The notes under the pieces: model-generated
The model's database searches: none
Seen by the model: only the letters and a program-made list of their open reading frames with translations
Told to the model about the DNA's origin: nothing
Assembly: GCF_036324505.1 (NCBI RefSeq)
Contig: NC_086354.1
Coordinates: 7,055,295 to 7,119,294 of the forward strand
From: Eleginops maclovinus
Taxonomy: Eukaryota > Chordata > Actinopteri > Perciformes > Eleginopidae
Direction: 5' to 3'
DNA: 64,000 bases
Shown: positions 36,391 to 47,680 of the stretch, in pieces
Position numbering within the stretch: position 1 is the stretch's first letter
Layout of the letters: every line of letters begins with the position of its first letter
Program-made: the position numbers and the translations under genes

Positions 36391-39211
36391 ATGAAGTTTG
36401 CACTGGTGAGCTGGTCAAAAGGGAAGGATAAAGATGCTCTCAGTGTAGTCCCCGTAAATTGGATCGTAGACTTTGATCCTAAAGACTCTAACAAAGAGTA
36501 TCTTATCGAGTGCGGCAGTGGTAAGAGGCCTTGGAATGGATGGTTGGTTGAACAAGCACACATTTTGCAGTTGGCAGGCAAGTACAGTTATCATTATTAT
36601 TTTCACTTCGTTAGTCATGAAACATTAATCAGCTGTAAGCTGTTAGCTTCGGGACAGTGGCAAGCTAGCTAACTTTAGCTTTAGCTAATAAAACGGTAAT
36701 CATACGATTAACAGGTGTTAGCTATCTAACGGTAGTTGGCTAAAAAATCAGGGGGAAAACAATACAACAAAGTAAAACCAGCACAAAATTGGAGAGTAAA
36801 ATAATGTATTTTATGTAACGTAAGCCACAGTTTTGTTTCTAGGCACTAAATGCTGTCTCGCTACTATTTTTTTGCTAACAGAAAAGGAGTCTACGCTTAA
36901 GACTGCTGAGCAGAAACTCTTGCAAGAGGGCACACCAAAAAGTAAGAAGAGAAAGAGGGTACCCAACAAATTCTTCCTTGACACACAGGAGGAAACTGTA
37001 GAACAAGTTGGAAAAAAGGTAAAAGTGTTCTTTTGATGACGGCTATTTTGACAATATATTTTTACATTTCTGTCAGTTTTGGAGTTGGGCTGTGAGCCAG
37101 ACTAACACAATGGAAAATATGTCCTCTAATTGTTTGGGACTGGTGGCATGTTGGTGCAGTGGTTAGCACTGTCCCCTCGCAGCAAGAGGGTTCTGGGTTC
37201 AAACGCTCTGTGTGGAGTTTGCTATTCTCTCTGGGTACTCTGGCTTCCTCCCACATGCCAAAGATTGCATGCATGTTACATTAATTTGTGACTCTAAATT
37301 GCCTATAGGTGTTTGTATGTCTGTATCTGTTAGCACTGTTGGGTTGTACAAGTAAGTTCCTGGCAACTTAAAAAAAAAAAAAAGGAACTATAGTACTACA
37401 GCTATGAATTTAAAGCAGATTCTAGCCATGGAACATATTAAACATAATGGTTAATTTAATCCTCATTTGGTTTAATTTTCCTAACTCTTTTGTGTATTTC
37501 ATAATTGTTTTAATAATTTTTACTCAACAGAAAAACTACAAAGTCAAAGCTGCAAGACAGTCTGAATTGGAGGTTCTTTCCCGAGAAGAACCTAACCTCA
37601 GCCCAGTGGACACTTCAGAGGCACTTGAGGAGGAGAACAGGGCCCTTAGGGAGGAGAATAAAATACTATGGGACCAGCTGAGTGGAGGATCTCCTGCAGG
37701 CAGTAAAGATCTTGAGACCCAAGTCAAGGCTTTAAATAAGGAGAACACCAGGCTGCGCAACATGGCAGTTAAAGGTAACTATCTTTTTTAGATGAAAATG
37801 GGGATTCTTTTAGATTGTATAATCTGTGTCTACGTTTTAGGGTAAATATACAGATGTAGTATAGGGTTTGCTTAAGGGGAATAAAATAGCCCAGGGCTAA
37901 AAACTCGAGCGTGGTTTGATCAACTCCCCACTGAGGCTAAATTGGTCTGGCAGAAAATCTGTAATGCCTTCAGAACCCCTCACAACACATTTTATTACAC
38001 TTTGAGACACCAAAAAAAGAGCAGATGTATTTTTTATTTTTATTTTACATATTATGTAACTTGTTTGGAGTCCTGTTGTAGTAAATTCGGTGGGCCGTAT
38101 TTTCCAGAAATTCCATCACTCTTATTGGCTGTGAAGACCCTCATTTCCAATAAGATCACAAGCTCAAGCTTGTCAAGCTATGGAGGTGAAAGCGAATATG
38201 AGGCCAGTGTTGCTCTACCATCACCCCATCAACCCACATCTCCCAAACCAACATCTGTAAGTACATTTTTGTAATGATCAATTAAAAACATAGAACATTC
38301 TGTCACTGGTGATTTTCTTTGTTTGTATTCCTGTTTGTCTTTCCTTCTTACAATTAATTACGTGCAACTAGGGGATGATGACTCCACCAGAGTATCCAGC
38401 CATTGTTGGGAGACTGCAAAAGCACAACCCACAGCAAATGGAATGGCCCGCACCCTCCTGCTGGGCCTGTTCAGCACTGATGTCCTACTGAAGTCCAACC
38501 TGACGGGAGGGGTCAACAAGGTCGATCCATCTGCAGAGAGACGTCAGCCTCTGGACCCCAAGAAGCTTAAAGCTTTACTCGGTAAGACTTTTAAGAATTT
38601 ATTTTTAATGGATTAGTATATTTTGCAAAGTTATTGTAAATGGTAACAAACACTTACACAAAGACTGAAATGTTCACAACTAAGAGCGAAAACAGATGGA
38701 CAAATAAAAAGCTTTAACAGTTTTGATATTTTTTCAGATGTTATCGGCATTCAAATGGATCCCCTGTAGTAGCTTTACAGCACAAATTCACCTCCTATAG
38801 GCAGATACTTGGCTACGGCAAAGTAAAGTTGCTCTCACTGACCACAATACTTCTTGAAAAACAAGTGGATACAGTAGCTATAACCTCCTCGCTCTGAAGC
38901 CCCTTGGACAACCTTTCTAACTCTAACTTCCTTGGTTCCTTGAGAAGCCAATTCTGATTTCATACTTAACTACAGTATTTATAGGTAACCCACTGAGGAG
39001 CGAGGACTAGGCATACACGATTAGGATCCACCTCATCTTTCCTATTGCAACAATCTGTGGCTAACATTGTGGATGTCTTATTTTATTATCTTTTACAGAT
39101 GCAGTTGTTCAGCACTACCCAGGGGCGAAGCTTCCTGACATAAGAACAGCCATAAACAAAAGGATCTATGAATTAAGGCACCAGCAGAAGAAGAAGTCCA
39201 TGGACAGCTGA
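36391..39211 (+). CDS. BEN-domain protein encoded by the transposon
   Basis: Exons read from splice signals: 36391-36577, 36882-37018, 37531-37774, 38108-38185 (or 38256), 38372-38581, 39099-39211 (stop TGA). The N-terminus (MKFALVSWSKGKDKDALSVV, then PVNWIVDF and PWNGWLV) resembles the W-rich module often found before BEN domains. Exon 2 is basic (PKSKKRKRVPNKF), a likely nuclear signal. Exon 3 is a coiled coil (EALEEENRALREENKILWDQ). The last two exons form the BEN domain: SSHCWETAKAQPTANGMART, LLLGLFSTDVL, DPKKLKALL, then DAVVQHYPGAKLPDIRTAIN. BEN domains bind DNA or chromatin. Intron 1 has a GC donor (GCAG/GCAAGT). The strong donor after 38256 gives the wrong phase for the next exon; a donor at 38185 (GGAG/GTGAAA) restores it. 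The start is the first ATG and follows no clear Kozak constraint. Confidence 0.7.
37139..37335 (+). repeat. tRNA-derived SINE
   Basis: The head contains a perfect pol III box A (TGGTGCAGTGG) and a near-consensus box B (GGTTCAAACGC). These are followed by the conserved body tgtgtggagtttgc...ggctcc-type and gactctaaattgcc seen in many teleost SINEs, ending near an A-rich run at 37,370. It lies in an intron of the BEN-domain gene. Confidence 0.75.
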
Positions 39212-40120
39212 AGGACTGGCACAGGGCCTTGATAAATTGGCATGTTTGCACTTAAGGATTAAGGGTTAAGGGTTTTTTCCACTGAGGGATTGTTCTGTTT
39301 TTATAACAATAAAGACATAACCGTTTTTTTCAATTATAGTTTTTTTTCTCCATGATTGGATTACATACAAATGTTGAAAACAAGTTAAAAGACATGTTTT
39401 GAAAAAAAGATTGTGTAGCCTGCTAACATGTAAAGTACTAGAGACCAAAACTTGAGTAAAAGTATTGTTCTGTGGTTATTAAAGACAGCAGTCAAAAGTT
39501 TGAATATCGTGTATATGATTTCAAATGTTTCGCCTAAAGGACACTCACAATTCCTGTGATTGTAGCAGCATTATTTCGCAATCTTTCGGGAGGCAGAGTA
39601 GGCCCTTAATTCTACATGTATATGAATGGTCTTTTACTCCCACAAACGAAAACCCTCTAAGTAGGGCCAGGGGGGGTCACCTTTCTCACCACCACTATCA
39701 CTCAAAGTTAAAGGTGGTGTTTCTGGTTCTTCCATCTCGAAACAAACTAACAAAGGCAGCTGAAGTGTGCTCAATGCAGGCAGGCAGGGTTTTTATAATA
39801 TATTTTTACATACATGTTATAATATATCTACATATATTTTACAATATATTTTGATATATATTCACATGTATTCCAATATATAATTTCATATAATGTGTGA
39901 TATATTTCAGTATATATATAAACAGTATATTCAATAAAATAACAATGTATTTATTCAATATATGAAAACAGCAATAATTGCCGTATTTTCATATATGCCA
40001 CAATACATTGCTTACAGATATAATATATTGTTATATAATACATCACAATCTATTACCATCTAAATTTCACAATATATGAATACACCTGAAATATATTGTC
40101 ACGTAATATATTGAGAAATA

Positions 40121-40140
40121 TATTTTTGTTGCGTAAGGGA
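40121..40140 (-). repeat. Right terminal inverted repeat of the transposon
   Basis: Reverse complement of the left end with three mismatches, preceded inward by ATATATTG-rich subterminal repeats. Confidence 0.75.
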
Positions 40141-42304
40141 TGTGCTATTTGAAACCACACCACATGGTTGAAATTCATACACTGCATTGTGTTCACAGTG
40201 CAGCACCACATGCAGTGTAGGGAAAGAATCCAAATTGAGACAAAGCATTGTTTTCTTCAGTTTGGTTGTTTTCCCCTTCCCCCTCTCGTCCTCTCTGCTC
40301 ACTACTCACCTGGCTATGATCCAGTCAGCACACCTGCCCTTTAATCAAGCTAGCCCTTTCAGTAACCCTGTTCCAATAATCCGTCTCAGTTGCTATTTGT
40401 GTATGCGCCTTGCTTCAAGTTGCTTAACTAGACTTTTTGCCAGTTGTGTTAACTGTTAGTATGTTTGCATTTTTGCTTACCTGCCAACTTCAACTTATCC
40501 TCTCCATTGTCAAGAAAAACCTTTCAGTCTATTCAACTCTTCCAGCTAGCCTGCTAGCTCATAGCCTCATTCATAACTTTAAACAGGCCTGCTGTATTGT
40601 TCTCCAAGATTATAGATAGGCTAACACACTTTTCACCAGCTTGTCTTTGTGTCTGCGTTTAGGTTCAGCCTTTGCAACATTGATTTTGTCATGCAGAGAA
40701 ACCATTTGTTAGAAACATTATCGACTGCCTTTTTTACTTTTTCTCACATATGACTTTTTAGGTTACTAAAACTAAATTGACTCACCTTTTACCCTTTTGC
40801 GGCCCCGTCTGCAGTTTAGAGTATTATAGCAAAGTTGATGGGCTAGCAGAAAGAGCGCGAAACTGATAATAGCATCTCTATAAATATTGCAGACCATAAA
40901 ACAAATGGGTGAGGTCCCAACAAGAACAATAATGGTCTCACTGTCAGTGGGCTGTTGGTTTGCATAGAAATATTTTTGTTTTGCTGTAAAAAAGTGTAGT
41001 TATATGTGCTTTACAGATGGATATTCACAAAAGGAAAGAAATGTTTTATTTAAAAAAAGGGAATTTATGTTTATATCGAAAAAAATATATTTACAATACA
41101 TACATACATACATACATAAAAAAGTGATCTAAAAAAAAAACTATTTCCTCCTATCCCATAATCCTATTCTGCCCTCTTCTTAAGTACAGAGTTGGTAGCT
41201 TTACTCAGAACCATGTGAGGTCCCACTTTAGTTTAAGTGGGTAAATTAGTAACCATGTCTAAGAGCGACCCTGTGTTCACCTGCTGCTGGTGCACATGTG
41301 TGTGTAGCCTCCCTTCAACAGTCTTAAAGGAAACCCAAAGGTCCGGACTCAACATATACATCAAGTGTGTGTTTACAAGCCGAGGATTTATTACAAACTA
41401 CTTCTGAGAGGTGGAGGACATACGCACAGACTTGGTTATATTCAGTTTGTGTGTGTGAGTTCCATTTTGCCCTAAAGATAAGACAAGGAGGAAACATTTA
41501 AGTGTTTCTAATGTGGGTACAGGCTTTAATCAAGGCCAGGTGGGGTCAGTGAAGGGAAATGAGAGTGGCAGTAAAGTGTAATAAAGTAGACATTTTACAG
41601 GAGAGGCCGAATTGACTTCACAATATCACAGGGTCCCACTACTGCGCTCTAATCTAGTAGAAGAGATCAAAGCTTGGGTGCCATATAAAGCATATTTTAA
41701 TTCTCACAGGGCCTGTTAAAAACCCACAGGGCTGATCCTGTCCTCAAAATGAATGAAAGAAAAAGAAAAAAGTAGAAGAAAAGTGAACTTCCCTTTGAAA
41801 AATATTTGTAAAAAGAACCCCTTTAAACTAAACATTTGTGATTCCACTGGATCATTTGGAACGTCCTACTAACTCCTGTTCCAAAGCTGCGTATGAATGA
41901 CCCACAGGAGTGTGAGAATAGAAACAACATTAGTATCGAAAGTTCAAATATGTACCACATGCACAGCTTCAATAGGAGTGACTGTGCGGAGTGGTATGTC
42001 CGGGAAAGCTACGGGTTAATTTAAGACTAGGAGCAAAGCCTGTTGCCAATTAGGAGCAGTGAGCGCCACATGTGGGCTAGACGTAGCTATCTCCAGAAGG
42101 GGCAAAGAGGGCAGAAACCGCGCTGCGCGCAATGGGGACAAGCTAAAAGTCTGTGAAACCACTTGTTCGACATCAATTGGAACCTACGTGTGTGGATAAT
42201 TACTCATTTGGGGGATTTTTGTCTCTTGAAAACATGAACAAACAGGAGTGAATGATTGATGCGCAAAACGGCTTGATTGCGATTTTACCTTTCAGCATTG
42301 CAAC
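40141..42304. other. Non-coding stretch between the transposon and the secreted-protein gene
   Basis: About 2.2 kb with a short (TACA)n tract at 41097-41118 and no convincing exon. The promoter of the gene starting at 42305 should lie in its last part; I see no obvious TATA box. Confidence 0.5.
41097..41118. repeat. (TACA)n microsatellite
   Basis: About five TACA units in AT-rich non-coding DNA. Confidence 0.9.
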
Positions 42305-45300
42305 ATGGCGCGTCTCTCTACCTTATTGTTTCTCTGTGTAACATCTTTGTTTAATGGGGCTGCGAGCGTACCTGAGATTTGCCGAGGCACGCGCTGCTTT
42401 TCTGGCCAGGACTGGAGCAGACCGTGCGTTGGAGCGCACTGCCAAAGGCGCACCGAGGCAGTGGCACCCAGAAGACAGTTTCCCCACTCTGCACAGTCCA
42501 GACAAGGACATGTGTACCCGAGTTACCAACAGGATGCTCATTTTAGTCACCACCAAGCCCAGAGTGCTCCGTTATCACCGTACACCATCATCCAACCTCA
42601 GCAGGGAGGCTTTGCACAGCCATCAGGGACGGATGGCACCAGGAGGACCAACCCAAGGACCATCACGGCGGAGGTATTCCATCCTGGCTGCGTCGGTGGG
42701 ACATGTCCTACCTCTGTCTCTCATCGCCCCACGGCTGATGACGGTGCAACGCAGGGGTGCAAGGGGATCGGATGTAAACTTCCCCTCCGCATGCGCCAGA
42801 TGCCCAAGCCTTGCGTCGGGGAAGGATGCGGTACACACGGAGGAGACGACGGGAGAGCAGGGCACTCCTCACCGGTTCATGTGACAGACAGAGCAGCACA
42901 GTTTCTGGATGAGCTTCCAGACTTTGGGACGGAACGTGGTGCATGGATACAGTTGACATGTGACATGAAACCAGGTCAGTGTCAGCCTGGGAGGAATCTG
43001 CCCAAAAGGGAAATGATAGATAAAGAAATCCGTGTGAAGTTGCAGCCTTCTCAGTGAGAAATAATAACAACCTGAAGCTGCAAACTTTACGATTTCAGTC
43101 CTGGCTGATTAAAATGTCTAATTTAATAAAAACAGTCCACATTTTCCTAGAAATTAGCAGTGTTTTGCAATGAGCCAATCGTTTTCAGAATTGTATGCAC
43201 ATTTTAATTGTATTGTGTGTATACAATGGGAGAAACTCCCTGGAATGGCCGCAGACACCAAGTTTGTAATACTGCACATATACAAATGTATCAAAACATT
43301 TCATCACAATTGTTTAACTTCCTTCTGCGATAGATGTTATCACTGTCTTTCTCTGCCACAGGCAACAATGAGCTTCCCTCCGAGGACGCTCTTGTGCTGC
43401 AGCTGTCCCTGTCTAAGAGCCAGGAGAAACTGGTTGAGGCCCTCAGGGGCCAGCAGGACGAGGTCAGGGAGCTGCAGAGGCTCCTCAGCGAGCAGCAGGG
43501 GACGCTGGTGAACCAGCAGAGAGAAATACTGGAGCAGCAGAGGAGGATGTACGAACAGATGGAGCAAGTACGGCCGCTGTGATAAATGATGAAGAAGAAG
43601 ATGTTGATAGTTTGTGGTTTTGTTATTAGGCTGTGAATATAGAAGCATTGAACATTTACTTAGATTAAGTGGATGGAAAAAACCTGACATGTAGAAGGTT
43701 TGTTTTGTTGGAAGACAGCTGATCTCCTTATGGAGGAGCTTTACCATATGTGGAGCAGAGGAAGGGAATGTTCTGCACCACAATCCAGCAAAATTGGGAC
43801 AATTATAAGCAGAGCAGACTAAAAGGGATTGCATGGAATAAATAATCATAGTGTTTGATTTGTGTATTCATCTTGGCGAACACACAAGTCCTGGTGATTA
43901 AAATCATGATTATATTAAAAAGAAATGTGCACTTTTTGTTTTGTTTCTCCTTTCAGGTTAAAGCCCAGTACAACATAATGATGGACAGCATCAAACAAAC
44001 ATCTTTCCCGAACCTCCAGGGGGAGATGGACAGTCATATGGAAAGCATGAACGGGCAGGTTCGAGCCCACCAAGCTCAGCAGGCGCTCTCTCTGCACAAG
44101 GTGGACATGGAGGCCAGCGTTATGGAGGTGAGCCGCACGATATCAAGGGTTACTAACTGTCCTGTATTCACTGCTTTTGGGAAAAGCAGTTATTCACTAA
44201 GAAATACCACTCCTCTCTCTGTATTTAATCCATTCTTGGACTTGAACCAGCAACCCTCTGGGTCACAAGCCAAGTCTCTGAGTACTTTCTATACAGGTAG
44301 GCCTACTATATCAGATGTTGACATCTTCAGACCAACTGACGGCCCTGTGATAAAAGTTATTTGTAACTTGATTGCACAATTTAGGAATGTACAGCGTTAC
44401 ATATATTCCAGGCATTGTTTTAAGATAATGTCTATTTTTAGTTTCAAATTCTTAAAAGATGTTCTGTGAAAGCAAAAACTACACTTTAGAAGAATCTTGA
44501 GTAATAATATAACTGAATATACCTTTCTTACTTCTTCAAACTGTTAAAAAAGGTCGAACAGTTAATAAGATATACGCAATATCTTACATCTGGTTAGCCT
44601 CTCTGTGTAATTTTTATGATGTGACTGGCTGTGACGTTCAATTGTTTATTTGCTGCTAACAGGTGGGGCGCCCCCTGATGGCTTGTGGGAGTTGCGGTCC
44701 TGAGGAGTACTGCAGCTTCAGCAGCGGTCATCCTCGCTGTGAGAAATGTACCATCTGTCCTGCCGGCTTCTTCCTTGTTGCGCAGTGTTCAATCCATGCT
44801 GACCGAATCTGCCAGGTAAGCATAATCATTTGAATACAGGACAACATTTAGGCCTGCTATTTTAACTTCTTTTGTTGAACGATATAACGTCCAAGAAACA
44901 TGAATATGAATAAATGATTTTTTTGTCATTTCATGGTCTTTTTTGTTTAAAACTCTTATTATATAAAAGCATGGTAATGCAAGTTCACCCTCTAAAAAAC
45001 AAGACATTCGTGAGAATATTTATTTAATCATTTAAATATCCTTTTATTACCAGATAATCAAAAATATATATCAGACGAAAATCGTTATGTCTGTATCACG
45101 CTGGCTAAAATGTTCGGGACAGTCTTTTGTAAACTTGCACAAATGTGAACAAAACTGGCAATATGATGTCTGCACAAAGGATCAAGGGGATGTCCATAGA
45201 TGGTACAATAAGTTGCTAACTTAAAAATCATTAAGTTGTGTACATAAATCGAACTACTGTATAGGTTAGTATTGTGATCGGCCTACCACTCAACTTGCAA

Positions 45301-47680
45301 TATGATGAAACTTTACATTAAGGATCTGGTCACACATGCACAACATTAATGATCGCCCCCTGTTCAATTACACTCCATGCAAGCTTAGAGACCAAAAAAA
45401 CAAAACATGAGAGGGACTATGAGACAAAAAAACTAAACAAGAAAATGTGCCTCTTGGCTTCACATTGAGTTCAGCTTTATAGCATTGGAAGCAGAACAAA
45501 GCTTGTGCTGGTGGGCGTTTTACCACTAAATACTTTCTATAGTAGAATTGTCATAAAACACAGAAAAAGACAAGTAATAACAAATAACAAACACAAAAGC
45601 AGGAAACTTTTGTCTCTGCAGTTTCATGCTATGTAATAGTTTGGGTTTGTGGAATTGACTTTGTCAAAAGATGCCTGCTTCTCCAGAATAGTTAGTTCTG
45701 AGGGACATAAGACTCAACCAAAACAATGAGCTGACTGATGGGGAACCACCATCAGTCAGCTCATTGTTTTGGTTGAGTAGGGTGACTTTGCGTAATTAGC
45801 ATAGATGCTTTAAAATTGTTTTTTTGTCATTACAGGACAGAGATGAATGCCTTGAAGTAGCTGATCTGTGTGGAGATCGACAGAAGTGTCTCAATACTCC
45901 AGGTAACAACAATTACTATTCAACCCTAACTTTTGTAATTGTCTGCATTATATTACAACTCAAATGTCTCTCAAACGTTTCTACATTTGCCTTCTTTTCC
46001 ATTTGCTGATCTAAAACACTGATTATTCATAACTAAAGACAATGTTTTAAGTGCTTTTAGAATAAAATGTTCAACCGTCATGTCTTTGTTTCTCTATCGT
46101 CAGGTGGCTTCAGGTGCCAGGGCATGACGGAGCGTGATGGCAACTCAGGAATGTGCGGCCACGACTACTTCTACAACTCGGACATGGATGAGTGTCAGGC
46201 CTGCAATGAGTGCGATGGAGAGCCCATTGCTTCACCTTGTACCTTCACTGCAGACGCCATCTGCTCGGGCCCAGTTCCTGCTGGTGACAACGCACTCTCT
46301 CTATCCTGGGCCGGAGATGTAAGTCTGCCTGGCGCCACAGGCCACTTCTTGGCTCATGCCTTCCCTAGCGTGCAGCTTCAAATCAAGGGAAAAGGTGACG
46401 GAGTTTTACTGTCTGCCGAGGAAGGCCGTCTGGTGCTCAGGCAGCACGGTTTGGTCTGGCTGGATGAGAACCTCTCGGTAAGCCACGGCTGCCGTAGCTT
46501 CATCCAGTTGTGCCTACGTATGAACAACACAGACAGCTCTGAAGGTCGCGACCTCAGCGGTGTTAGGGTCGAGCAGCGGGAAGAAAGGTCCCTCCAGAGT
46601 GTCAGCATCAGCGGGGTAGCAGAGGTCGCCCCAGGTAACAAGATATCCCTCATCCTCCGTAGTGCCAGCAACCACTGTAATCAAAGCAATGATGGTCTGC
46701 AGCTGTACGACCTTTCAGCAGCGTCACTCAGTCTTCTCTGGCTCTCACATGACACCGGGGCTGTTGCCATGACAGCACAGGCAATGGTGTCCGCACACTA
46801 CCATACCAACTATCGCCCGGTCTTCCGCACCAGCTCCACGTCTGACCCTTACGTCGTGGGGCTGACTCATGATGGCCGAGGGATCCGTTTTGCAGAAAGT
46901 GGCACCGTGCGGTTCGTATTTCAGCAGGCATTGTACTCCATGGGCCAGGCGTGTGTGAGTGAGGGTTTCCAACTGTTATCGTACCTGAACCGTAACGGAA
47001 CCAGCACTGAGTTGGGCCGTTCTTTCAAACCAGGCGTCCACTATCGAGACACGTCCTTATCTCTGACAGGAGCTGCTAAAGTTGGCTCTGGGGACACCCT
47101 AGGTTTTGAGATTCTCTCTCCTGCTCAGTGCAACGTGCGCTTCTTTGGAGATGAGACAGGCATCAGTATCCTCAGCTTGGTTTGGGTCCCTGCTGCTCTG
47201 TCTTCCTCTCTGACTGCATCCGTGTCCAACACCGGCCTACCGTCAGGAGCAGTCAGGAACAAGCCGCTGTTCTTCCGCCAGATCAGTGCTCAGGTGTCTC
47301 AGATGGGGCTACTAGGGAAAGGACCAACAGATCAGAAGCGAGATTTTATTTTTAAGGAGAGTGGTACAGCCAGTGTGGCTATGGATCTTAAACTCATTCA
47401 TTCTTGCAACCTGGTCAAGGTGACTCTTCTAAAGCGCAGTGATCTGGATGGGTCAGGGGGAGGCCGAGAGACCGAGGGAGCACGACCCGTCCCTCTTGCC
47501 CAGCAGGTGGCTGGTCAGATGCCTGTGGGAAGTCATTGGGCCAGTGTAAGCCTGCGGGCGTCCTTCCAGGTCCATAACGGTACAGCTGTGTTCTTCACAC
47601 TTGACTGTGTACGCGGACGAGTCAACCAGATCAGCTACCAAACAGGAAGTGGAGTGTCGATCCTCTGGGTTGCAGAGTAA
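42305..47680 (+). CDS. Secreted multidomain protein with coiled coil, Cys-rich and three C1q/TNF-like repeats
   Basis: I do not recognise a named orthologue. Six exons join in phase: 42305-42974, 43362-43567, 43957-44127, 44663-44815, 45836-45902, 46104-47680 (TAA), giving 947 residues. Order: signal peptide (MARLSTLLFLCVTSLFNGAA); five CxGxxC motifs (CRGTRC, CVGAHC, CVGGTC, CKGIGC, CVGEGC) in residues 25-180; a Gln/Glu-rich coiled coil encoded by exon 2; a helical exon 3; a TNFR-like Cys-rich module (CGSCGPEEYC to CSIHADRIC); a calcium-binding EGF-like module (DRDECLE to CLNTPGGFRC); a further Cys cluster (DECQACNECDGEPI). Then come three beta-sandwich repeats ending LSLLWLS, LSLVWVP and VSILWVAE, each preceded by a GTVRF/SGTASV-type strand, resembling C1q/TNF heads. 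There is no C-terminal membrane segment. The coiled coil suggests oligomers, probably extracellular. Function unknown. Confidence 0.85.
45712..45778. repeat. Perfect 30-nt inverted repeat with 7-nt loop
   Basis: Left arm 45712-45741 and right arm 45749-45778 are exact reverse complements (30 of 30), with loop ggaacca. It lies 58 nt upstream of the exon at 45836. Confidence 0.95.

Larger units (their letters stand above)
31959..40140. mobile_element. 8.2 kb CACTA/EnSpm-like DNA transposon carrying a BEN-domain gene
   Basis: The left end TCCCCTACGAAACAAAACTA (31959-31978) matches the reverse complement of the right end, TCCCTTACGCAACAAAAATA (40121-40140), with three mismatches in 20. Inside both ends are AT-rich subterminal arrays of ATATATTG/CAATATAT units (about 31,975-32,110 and 39,790-40,120), as seen in En/Spm-type elements. 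Between them lie a minus-strand transposase remnant and a divergent plus-strand BEN-domain gene. I found no clear target-site duplication: the left flank ends gcagccg and the right flank starts tgtgct. The superfamily call rests on the transposase motif and subterminal repeats; the termini are not CACTA. Confidence 0.75.

Noticed and set aside
38739..38769. Possible alternative last exon of the BEN gene (acceptor ttttttcag, ten codons to TAG)
   Set aside because: The exon at 39099 completes the BEN domain much better. Kept only as a possible minor isoform.
42708..43070. Antisense and alternate-frame open frames over the first exon of the secreted-protein gene
   Set aside because: GC-richer coding exon generates shadow frames; only the frame with signal peptide and in-phase splicing is supported.
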